This document shows, piece by piece, positions 34,784-41,586 of a stretch of DNA of 64,000 nucleotides. Position 1 is the stretch's first letter; the number at the start of each line of letters is the position of its first letter. Source of the DNA: JACQZU01 sp041908165 (GTDB lineage: Bacteria; Acidobacteriota; Holophagae; Holophagales; Holophagaceae); assembly GCA_041908165.1 (NCBI GenBank), contig JAYRFV010000077.1, positions 1-64,000 of the forward strand, written 5' to 3'. A model generated the notes under the pieces. The model worked only from the letters and a program-made list of their open reading frames with translations, searched no databases and was not told the origin of the DNA. The position numbers and the translations under genes are program-made.

Positions 34784-37546
34784 TCAGAACTTGAGCCGGA
34801 ATCCCAGCCGGACGTATCGCGCGTCCTCCTGGGTCGATGGCTTGAGGTATTGGGAATAGATGACCTTTGCACCGCTGTCGGTGGCATTTCGGGCGGAGAT
34901 GTTGTTGGAGGTGGTGCTGGTCCAGGCTGTCGGTGTACCGGTGTTCAGCAGGTTGAAGACGTCCGCGAACAGTTCAGCCTGCACCTGCTTTGAAAGGCCA
35001 ACCCTCTGGCTGAGGTGAAGGTCAAGCAGCCGGCGGGAAGGGAAGGATCCCGACCCCAGCGGCTCAGCGAAAATTCCAGGTGCGATCCTGCCGATGGGTG
35101 TGGTCGCAGCCTTGACCACGCGGGTGAAATGCTCGCCGCTCAGGTAGGTGAAGCTGGCGGACAGGTCCATGTTCCAGGGCAGCCGCAGCACGCCCCGCGC
35201 CTTGATTTCGTTGTCGTGGAAACCGGGCAGCTTGCCGTCGAAATTGACCTGGTAGTTGGGGTTCACCGAGGCGTCATCGTAGCCGTTCGAGCGGTTGGTG
35301 TTGCCACTGCGGATGGCGCGGGTGTAGCTGGCATTGAAGGACCAGTTGTCCTTGAACCGGCGGTCCAGGCTGGCGCTGAGCAGTCGGTAGGTGCGGTGGA
35401 ACAGGGGATTGTTGGCGATGACGTAGTCCTGCACCGTGTTGGTGGGGTCGAACACCGGGATCGTGGTGTCCGCCACCGGATCGTAGACCCGGTCGGTCCA
35501 GGCGCCGGTGAGGTTGCGGTCGAAACGCCCGAGGAGGTCCTTCGATGTGCGGTGCACCCAGGTGAATGCCGCGGTCCAGGCCGGGCTCAGCTGGCTCTCG
35601 AAGGCCAGCAGGCTCTCCTCGGTGTAGGGATGCTTGACGCCCGGGTCCAGCTTGCTGTTGTTGGTGTCGGTGGCGGTCCGGTAGGGGGTCGGGCTGTACG
35701 GAACGGCTTCGGGGTTGGTGATGTCGAAGTCGGTGGGCGCGAAGGTGGCGCCGGTGCCCCAGTAGTACTGGGAACTGACGCTGTAGGCCCCGGGGACGGC
35801 CCGGTCGAAGTAGGCCAGGGCCAGCCCGTCGTAGTAGCGGCCCCAGTGGAGCTTCAGCAGGTGCTTCTGGTCCCCCTTGAGGTCGTAGGTCCCCCCCAGC
35901 CGTGGGGCGAGGGTGTTGGTGCTCCAGATCGGGCCGGTTCCGTAGCCTCTGCCTTCGAACTTCTCGAACCGGAAGCCCGGCTCAAGTCGCCACCGGCCCA
36001 CGGTCCACACGTCCTGGACGTACACCACCGTGCGATCGAGCACGCCCTTGAGGTTCAGGTCTCCGCCCTTGAGCACGTAGTTGGTGCGGGGACGACCCGT
36101 GGCGGCGTTGTAGGTGGCGGTGTAGACCAGGCCGCCAGGTTTCACCGACAACTGCTCCCCGACCGCCTGCTCCCGCTCCAGGCCGATCCGGAAGGCGTGG
36201 CTGTCGCTGCTGGAGAGCAGGGCGTTGGCAAAGACATCCAGCACGGCGGAAAGGGTGCCGCGGGTGGACAGGTAGCTGTCGCTCGCGGTGGCATTCCGGA
36301 ACAGGGTCAGGCCCCGGTAGGATCCTGAACTGAAGCTGATGGCCGGGATCCCAGGCTGGTATTCCCGCAACTGGTAGCGGCCGTGATAGCCCGTGCCGCG
36401 GAGGGTGAATACCGCGCTGGCGCCAAGCAGGTGGGTGAGGGTGGCGCCGAAGCTGCGGTCGGCGCCGGCCTGCTTGATGGACGCGACAGGTTCCATGGAA
36501 CTCGTGATCCCGCGGTGCTCCCTGAACACGCCGTCATAGCCGAGGAAGGTGTCCAGGGTGGTGTTGGCTGCCACCTGCCACTTGATCTTCCCCAGCAGCT
36601 TCGGATTGTTGAACACGCGGGGCTCGAGGGCGCCGATCGGGGCCTGCGAGTTGTAGACCCGCTGGGCACTGACGAAGTACCACAGCCTGTCCTTCAGGAT
36701 CGGCCCGCCGATGTTGATGCTGGATTCCCAGTCCTTGGTCGGAAGGGATGTGTCGACGAGGCGGGGGTCCATCAGTTTCGGGCGGCTGCGCCAGGAGTCC
36801 GGACTCAAGTAGGCGCTCAGCCTGCCCTCCAGGCTGTTCCCGCCGCTCTTGATCAGCGAGTTCACGTAGGCGCCGTTGAATCCGCCGAATTCAGCAGGAG
36901 CCCCCAGCCCCCCCACCTGGATCTCCTGGAACCAGTCCGGGTTCACGTAGACATACTGGTTGCCCGTGACCGGGTCGCCCACATTGATGCCGTCGATCAT
37001 GTAGGCGTTCGAGTTGGAACGGTCGCCGCCCCAGGCGGTGGGGCCGAGCGCGCCTGGATTGGCGTTCACGCCCGGGGTCAGGTTCATCACGCTGGTGAGG
37101 TCGCGCTTCATCGGAAGCGACTCCAACTGCTCGCTGGTGAAACTGGGGCTGGTGCCCTCCGGCGCGGCGCCGACCGTGCGGACGCTGCTGGCGACGACCT
37201 CGACCGTGGCCGACGCCAGGTCCTCGAGGACGACATTCATGGGGACCGTGGCGCCCAGGGCCAGGCGAACCCGGCGGGTCGCCGGTGAATACCCGGAAGC
37301 CTGGATGACCACCCGGTATTCCCCTGGGGGCAGGACCGGAGCGCGGTAGGTGCCGTTCTCGGCGGTGGCGACCTTGCGCGCTCCGCCGATCAGCGCGTCC
37401 GATCGCAGCTCAAGAGTCGCTCCTGCAACCGGCTTCCCTTTGGCGTTGCAGACCTCGCCCACCAGGGCGGAAGTCGTCGTGCTTTGGCCAAGAAGGGCCG
37501 GGGCGCCTGCGATGAGGGTCAGGCTGGCGCAGGTCAGTGGCTTCAT
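34784..37546 (-). CDS. TonB-dependent receptor with N-terminal carboxypeptidase-regulatory-like domain (Oar-like)
   Basis: A 920-residue outer-membrane receptor. A signal peptide ends near LLGQST; residues ~30-110 are a carboxypeptidase-regulatory-like beta domain (GEVCNAKGKPVAGATLEL ... YRVVIQASGYSP). A plug follows with LESLPMKRDLTSVMNLTPGVN, MIDGINVGDP and GGFNGAYVNSLIKSGGN, then a long beta-barrel ending in RLGFRLKF with a terminal Phe. ATG 37546 lies just after GGAGGAG; the ATG 60 bases upstream lacks one. It is placed to import large substrates, here plausibly cyanophycin fragments. A strong TTGACA-N17-GATATT promoter lies upstream. Confidence 0.9.
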   Translation of the reverse strand: MKPLTCASLTLIAGAPALLGQSTTTSALVGEVCNAKGKPVAGATLELRSDALIGGARKVATAENGTYRAPVLPPGEYRVVIQASGYSPATRRVRLALGATVPMNVVLEDLASATVEVVASSVRTVGAAPEGTSPSFTSEQLESLPMKRDLTSVMNLTPGVNANPGALGPTAWGGDRSNSNAYMIDGINVGDPVTGNQYVYVNPDWFQEIQVGGLGAPAEFGGFNGAYVNSLIKSGGNSLEGRLSAYLSPDSWRSRPKLMDPRLVDTSLPTKDWESSINIGGPILKDRLWYFVSAQRVYNSQAPIGALEPRVFNNPKLLGKIKWQVAANTTLDTFLGYDGVFREHRGITSSMEPVASIKQAGADRSFGATLTHLLGASAVFTLRGTGYHGRYQLREYQPGIPAISFSSGSYRGLTLFRNATASDSYLSTRGTLSAVLDVFANALLSSSDSHAFRIGLEREQAVGEQLSVKPGGLVYTATYNAATGRPRTNYVLKGGDLNLKGVLDRTVVYVQDVWTVGRWRLEPGFRFEKFEGRGYGTGPIWSTNTLAPRLGGTYDLKGDQKHLLKLHWGRYYDGLALAYFDRAVPGAYSVSSQYYWGTGATFAPTDFDITNPEAVPYSPTPYRTATDTNNSKLDPGVKHPYTEESLLAFESQLSPAWTAAFTWVHRTSKDLLGRFDRNLTGAWTDRVYDPVADTTIPVFDPTNTVQDYVIANNPLFHRTYRLLSASLDRRFKDNWSFNASYTRAIRSGNTNRSNGYDDASVNPNYQVNFDGKLPGFHDNEIKARGVLRLPWNMDLSASFTYLSGEHFTRVVKAATTPIGRIAPGIFAEPLGSGSFPSRRLLDLHLSQRVGLSKQVQAELFADVFNLLNTGTPTAWTSTTSNNISARNATDSGAKVIYSQYLKPSTQEDARYVRLGFRLKF

Positions 37547-37573
37547 GGGCTCCTCCGGGATGCATGAAAAATT

Positions 37574-37644
37574 GCAAAAATAGTTCGTATGCAATATCTG
37601 ATGCACTCAAAGGAGTGTCAAGTTGTTAATGAAATATTTTTTGC
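37574..37644. promoter_or_regulatory. Inverted repeats flanking the TonB promoter, candidate RpiR operators
   Basis: GCAAAAATAGTTC (37574-37586, plus strand) and GCAAAAAATATTTC (minus strand of 37631-37644) are near-identical and inverted, one just downstream of the -10 box and one just upstream of the -35 box. The next upstream gene encodes an RpiR regulator. Binding is inferred; binding at both sites would bracket the promoter. Confidence 0.45.
37593..37621 (-). promoter_or_regulatory. Sigma-70-type promoter for the TonB receptor operon
   Basis: On the minus strand, TTGACA (37621-37616) is followed by a 17-base spacer and GATATT (37598-37593), a perfect -35 box and a four-of-six -10 box. 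It is the best-matching promoter in the window, in an AT-rich patch. The expected start is about 40 bases before the ATG. Confidence 0.75.
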
Positions 37645-37691
37645 ATGGAACCGACATCCTGCTGGCCGGTCCAGGACTGGTAAAAAACAGG

Positions 37692-38579
37692 CTATCGACT
37701 CGATTTCCTGGGGTTTCCGGAGGCCAGCCCCTCTGGACTGAAGGTCGGCCGGCTGATCCGCTCGGCCTCTCGCACCCGCTGCAGGGCGCGCCCGGGATCC
37801 CGCGCGCCCATCACGGCCACCAGCGCGTTGGCCAGAACGGTGAAGGAGGCGGTGCTGTGGGAATACATCACGTTCTCGCCTGGCACCAGCAGGACCGTGT
37901 TTGCGGCGCGCACGAGCGGCGAGTCCGGGCTGTCGGTGAAGGCCAGCACCGGGACCTTCCGCTCCCGGGCGAAGCGCGCGGCATCCAAGGTCTCCCTCGA
38001 GTAGGGGTGGACGCTGAAGACCACCAGCAGGTCCTGCGGTTCCAGGGTGGCCACCTGCAGGGACAAGTCGGAGGCGTGGCCGGCCACGTTGGGGATGCCC
38101 ACGAGGAAAAGCAGGTACCCGAGCAGGCCGGCCATGTGGTGGCTGATGCCCCGGCCGATGAGCACGCGGGTCCTTGATTGCAAGAAAAGCTGCACAGCGG
38201 ATTCGAGCCGGGCCTCATCCACCTGGGCGACCATCCGCTCGATGCTGAAGAGATCCTGGCGGGCCACTTCCGCCAATGCGGCTGCGGTGCGTTCGGGCGC
38301 CCGGAGGAAGCGCGCCTGCTTCCCGATCCGCTGCTGGGCTTCGGCAGCCAGCGCCTGGCGCATCTCCAGGTAGCCTTCGTAGCCGAGGGCCTGGGCGAAG
38401 CGAACCACGGTCGACTCGCTCAGGTTCGTCCGAGCCGCTACATCGGCCGCGGTGAGAAAGGCCGCCCCGTGGGACTCCTTCACCAGCAGGTTGGCGATGG
38501 CCTGCTGCCCCTGGGAGAGGTCACCCAGGCGGGGCGTCAGGCGGTCGAGAAAGCTTTCAGGTGGAACCGGTCTGCTCAC
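37692..38579 (-). CDS. RpiR-family transcriptional regulator (HTH + SIS domain)
   Basis: A 295-residue RpiR regulator. The N-terminal HTH (about residues 10-85) contains LSQGQQAIANLLV and FLTAADVAARTNLSESTVVRFAQALGYEGYLEMRQAL. The SIS sugar-phosphate-binding fold (about 130-265) has RVLIGRGISHHMAGLLGYLL, DLLVVFSVHPYSRETLDAARFA and VPVLAFTDSPDSPLVRAANTVLLV. GTG 38579 follows GAGG and gives the family length; the longer reading frame adds an atypical basic tail. It lies upstream of the TonB receptor on the same strand and is the likely local regulator. The ligand is unknown, but a SIS domain in a peptide locus suggests coupling to carbon status. Confidence 0.85.
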   Translation of the reverse strand: MSRPVPPESFLDRLTPRLGDLSQGQQAIANLLVKESHGAAFLTAADVAARTNLSESTVVRFAQALGYEGYLEMRQALAAEAQQRIGKQARFLRAPERTAAALAEVARQDLFSIERMVAQVDEARLESAVQLFLQSRTRVLIGRGISHHMAGLLGYLLFLVGIPNVAGHASDLSLQVATLEPQDLLVVFSVHPYSRETLDAARFARERKVPVLAFTDSPDSPLVRAANTVLLVPGENVMYSHSTASFTVLANALVAVMGARDPGRALQRVREAERISRPTFSPEGLASGNPRKSSR

Positions 38580-38678
38580 GGGGGCCTCGCCCTTCCATCT
38601 TGCATGGACGCCCGCCTGGTTGCGCACCTTCGGAGAACCGGCGGGTGGATTGTGCCCCCCTGCACGCAACCGGACCCG

Positions 38679-38684
38679 TAGACT
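38679..38684 (+). promoter_or_regulatory. -10 box TAGACT, near-leaderless start of hemY
   Basis: GTAGACT is followed by seven bases and ATG 38692, with no ribosome site in between. The layout matches those at aroC and ftsW. Confidence 0.42.
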
Positions 38685-38691
38685 TGCCCGC

Positions 38692-39993
38692 ATGTCCACA
38701 CTGGTACTCGGCGGCGGCGTGACGGGGCTCCTGGCGGCCTGGCACCTTCATCGGAAGGGCGAGGCGGTGGAGTTGTGGGAGGCCGAGGAGCAGGTCGGCG
38801 GCTGGGTGCAGACCCTCGACTGGCCGCACGCGGACGGCCGCCCCGGACACGTGGAAAAGGGCCCCCAGGGGATCCTCTGGCAGCCGGGCACCCCCGCGGA
38901 CAGGGTCTTCAAGGCCATCGGCCTGGAACTGGAGAGCCCGGTGCGGGAAAAGGGCCAGGGCAAGCGCTGGGTCGGCAAGCAGGGCCGGTTGATCGAGGTC
39001 CCCTCCCATCCGGTGAAGCTGATGACGTCGCCCCTGATGTCCGCGGGCACCAAGCTGCGCATGCTGCTCGAACCCTTCGTCCGGCCGGGGGAGGCCGAAC
39101 CGGAGGAGGGGCTCGAGGATTTCATCGCCCGCCGGGCCGGACGCGGCATGGCCGAGGAACTGCTGCCGGCGATGGTGGCCGGAATCCTCGCCGCGCCGAC
39201 CTCGGTGCTCAGCGTCGACGCCCTCCCGAAGCTGCGCCAGTGGGAGTCCCACGGCAGCCTGTTCGCCGGAGTGCGCAAGGGCGGCGTCAGCCACCTCATG
39301 GTGCCGAAGGGCGGGATGGGCACGTTGACCCGGAAACTCGCGGAGGCCCTTCCGGTGGTGCGTTCCGCGCGGCCGGCCGACCGCCTGGAGCGGCTTGCGG
39401 ACGGCCGCTGGAAGGCCTGGGGCGGGGGCGAAGCGCGGGAGGCGGACCGGGTGGTGCTGGCCCTTCCGGCCTATGCTGCGGCGGACCTGCTGGCCGGCTG
39501 CTCGGAGGCGAGCGCCGAGGCGCTCCGGGTGATCCCCTACACCAGCGTGAATCTCTGGAACAGCCGGCACCGGCCGCTGGCGCCCTTCAAGGACGGCTTC
39601 GGCTTCCTCATCCACCCGCCGGAAGGGCAGAGCTACCTCGGCAGCCTGGTGCCCTCCTGGATCGAGCCCACCTGCTGCGCGCCGGGAACCATGCAGCTGC
39701 GCAGCTTCGTCGGCGACCCGCACCTCTGGGGCGTGCGCCGCGAGGAGCGGGCGGGCTGGGAGTGGGTCTCCAGCCAAATCCGGCGCTGGGTCCCGGGCCT
39801 TCCCGCCGCCGAGGAGACCCTCGAACAGCGGGCCCACCGCGCCATCCCGCGGGCCGAGAAGGGCCACCGCGGCCGAGTCGCGCAGGCGGTGGGGGCGCTG
39901 CCCGCCGGCGTCGAGTGGCTTTCCAACGCCCGCTTCGGCCCTGGGGTGCGGGACGTGCTCGAGGCGCTGGACGCCTGGGCGGAGGCCCGTTAG
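38692..39993 (+). CDS. hemY: Protoporphyrinogen oxidase (HemY-type flavoprotein)
   Basis: A 433-residue FAD amine-oxidase-fold protein. It starts STLVLGGGVTGLLAAWHLHRKG, the dinucleotide site, with EVGGW-like EEQVGGWVQT next; VEKGPQGILW, ALPKLRQWESHGSLF, VPKGGMGTLTRKL (the GGM.L region of HemY) and VVLALPAYAAADLL follow. It oxidises protoporphyrinogen IX to protoporphyrin IX, the step before HemH. The C-terminal SNARFGPGVRDVLE is the closing FAD-binding motif (usually GNYxxGVGVxDC). It is separated from the heme operon by the minus-strand peptide-degradation block. Confidence 0.9.
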   Translation: MSTLVLGGGVTGLLAAWHLHRKGEAVELWEAEEQVGGWVQTLDWPHADGRPGHVEKGPQGILWQPGTPADRVFKAIGLELESPVREKGQGKRWVGKQGRLIEVPSHPVKLMTSPLMSAGTKLRMLLEPFVRPGEAEPEEGLEDFIARRAGRGMAEELLPAMVAGILAAPTSVLSVDALPKLRQWESHGSLFAGVRKGGVSHLMVPKGGMGTLTRKLAEALPVVRSARPADRLERLADGRWKAWGGGEAREADRVVLALPAYAAADLLAGCSEASAEALRVIPYTSVNLWNSRHRPLAPFKDGFGFLIHPPEGQSYLGSLVPSWIEPTCCAPGTMQLRSFVGDPHLWGVRREERAGWEWVSSQIRRWVPGLPAAEETLEQRAHRAIPRAEKGHRGRVAQAVGALPAGVEWLSNARFGPGVRDVLEALDAWAEAR

Positions 39994-40059
39994 GGCCCGG
40001 AGCCGTCCTCAGGCTGCCCGGGGATGGGACACTGTCGGGCAGGATCTTGGGAGCTAAAG

Positions 40060-40587
40060 ATGATCCCTGCAGCCCTGCTCGACGGCGCCCTTCCGGTGGG
40101 AATCTCGATGTGGCGGCTGGGCCAGCCTTGGTGGGAGTTCGTCCTTCGCGGGGTGATCGTCTACGGAGCGCTGCTGGTGCTGCTGAGGCTGTCCGGGAAG
40201 CGCCAGGTGGGCCAACTGGCGCCGTTCGACCTGGTGCTGCTGCTGGTGCTCAGCAATGCCGTGCAGAACAGCATGAACGCCGGCGACAACACGGTCGCGG
40301 CGGGCCTGCTCCTGGTGCTGACCCTGGTCGCGCTGAACGGCCTGCTGGGCTGGCTGACCGCGCGCAGCAAGCGCATGGAGGCGATCATCGACGGAACGCC
40401 GGAAATCCTCGTACACAACGGCATCGCCCAGGAGGCGGTGCTGCGCCGGACCCGCATCAGCCGGCACGAACTGATGGGTGCCATCCGCCAGGTGGGGCTC
40501 ACCGACCTCAGCCAGGTCCGGGTCGCGATCCTGGAGAACAACGGGCGGATCAACGTGATCGCTCGGAATGAAGGGCCCACCCCTTGA
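40060..40587 (+). CDS. DUF421 (YetF-like) membrane protein
   Basis: A 175-residue protein with about three membrane helices at residues ~20-100 (VLRGVIVYGALLVLLRLSGKRQVGQL, DLVLLLVLSNAVQNSM, GLLLVLTLVALNGLLGWLT) and a cytosolic YetF-like domain: IDGTPEILVHNGIAQEAVLRRTRISRHELMGAIRQVGL. RLSGKR, FDLVLLLVLSNAVQ and R-hydrophobic pairs are DUF421 signatures. Function is unknown; related Bacillus proteins are linked to spore germinant response and stress. ATG 40060 follows GGGAG. Confidence 0.88.
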   Translation: MIPAALLDGALPVGISMWRLGQPWWEFVLRGVIVYGALLVLLRLSGKRQVGQLAPFDLVLLLVLSNAVQNSMNAGDNTVAAGLLLVLTLVALNGLLGWLTARSKRMEAIIDGTPEILVHNGIAQEAVLRRTRISRHELMGAIRQVGLTDLSQVRVAILENNGRINVIARNEGPTP

Positions 40588-40611
40588 CGTAACGAAAAAA
40601 AGACGAATCAT
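40584..40611 (+). promoter_or_regulatory. Promoter TTGACG-N16-AATCAT of a leaderless radical SAM gene
   Basis: TTGACG (40584-40589) and AATCAT (40606-40611) are spaced by 16 bases, and ATG 40618 follows after six bases with no ribosome site. The -35 box overlaps the stop codon of the DUF421 gene. Confidence 0.55.
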
Positions 40612-40617
40612 GAACCC

Positions 40618-41547
40618 ATGACACCCCTGCTGGATTGCGAGCCCGCGCCTCCCCGCCTCGGGGGCTGGGAAGGGCTGGAGGTGGAGCCGGAAGATGCCCG
40701 TTCGATCCTGCGGCCCCAGAAGGACGAGCGCTACGGCTTCGGCTATTCGCTCAACCCCTACCGCGGCTGCAGCCATGGTTGCCGGTACTGCTACGTCCGC
40801 GACTATCCGCACCCGCTGCGGGGCGGGGAAGGGGCCCTGCGGCCCGCCGACAGCTGGGGCAACTGGGTGGCCCCCAAGCTGAACGCCCCGGCCCTGCTCT
40901 GGGCGCAGCGCCACCGCCTGCACGAGGAGACGGTGTTCCTGGCCTCCAGCACCGATCCCTACATGCCCCTTGAACGGGAGTTCCGGCTCACCCGGAAGTG
41001 CCTGGAGGTGCTCCGGGACTGCCCGAGCACCCGGGTGCTGCTGCACACCCGTTCCCCTCTCGTGCTGCAGGACCTCGATCTGCTGCGGACCTTCGGCCCA
41101 CGCTTGACGGTGGGGTTCTCGGTCCCCACCGACGACGACGTGGTGCGGCAGGTGACCGAGCCTCGCTCCCCGGCCATCCCCAGCCGCTGGGCGGCCATGG
41201 CGCGGCTGGCCGGGGCCGGCGTGAAGGTGAGCCTGAGCGCCGCTCCGCTCATGCCGATCCGCGATGTCCGGGCCTTCGCTGCCCGGGCCCGGTCCTGCGG
41301 CGCCCGCAGCGGATGGGCCGGGCGGTTGCGGCTGCTGGACCGGGATCCCTTCCGCCGCCTGCTGGAGGACAAGGGCTGGCTCTGGATCCTGGAACCCGGG
41401 TACGCAGCCAGGGTCAACGCCGCCCTCGCCGAGGTCCTTCCGCAGGCGGCACCGAAGCCGAGACCGGCGCGCTCCGGGCGGGCCGCCGCGCCCCCGATCC
41501 GGCTCCCGGACGCCCACCAGCTGGCCCTGTTCGACAGCCCGCCGTGA
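40618..41547 (+). CDS. Radical SAM protein (SplB-like/PA0069 family)
   Basis: A 309-residue radical SAM protein. The cluster motif CSHGCRYCYVRDY has Cys51, Cys55 and Cys58, preceded by GFGYSLNPYRG, which defines the PA0069/Rv2578c-type family. ASSTDPYMPLEREFRLTRKCLEVL and VLLHTRSPLVLQDLDLL fit the SAM-binding half. The C-terminal third is less conserved. The substrate of this family is unknown, though it is related in sequence to spore photoproduct lyase. It lies 39 bases before dnaX. Confidence 0.85.
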   Translation: MTPLLDCEPAPPRLGGWEGLEVEPEDARSILRPQKDERYGFGYSLNPYRGCSHGCRYCYVRDYPHPLRGGEGALRPADSWGNWVAPKLNAPALLWAQRHRLHEETVFLASSTDPYMPLEREFRLTRKCLEVLRDCPSTRVLLHTRSPLVLQDLDLLRTFGPRLTVGFSVPTDDDVVRQVTEPRSPAIPSRWAAMARLAGAGVKVSLSAAPLMPIRDVRAFAARARSCGARSGWAGRLRLLDRDPFRRLLEDKGWLWILEPGYAARVNAALAEVLPQAAPKPRPARSGRAAAPPIRLPDAHQLALFDSPP

Positions 41548-41586
41548 TGGGGCGGCCACGGCCTCCATGCGATCATCTGGGTTCCC

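Noticed and set aside
31239..38579. Whole cassette as a mobile element
   Set aside because: No integrase, transposase, terminal repeats or tRNA attachment site is visible at either border, so only insertion by an unknown route can be suggested.
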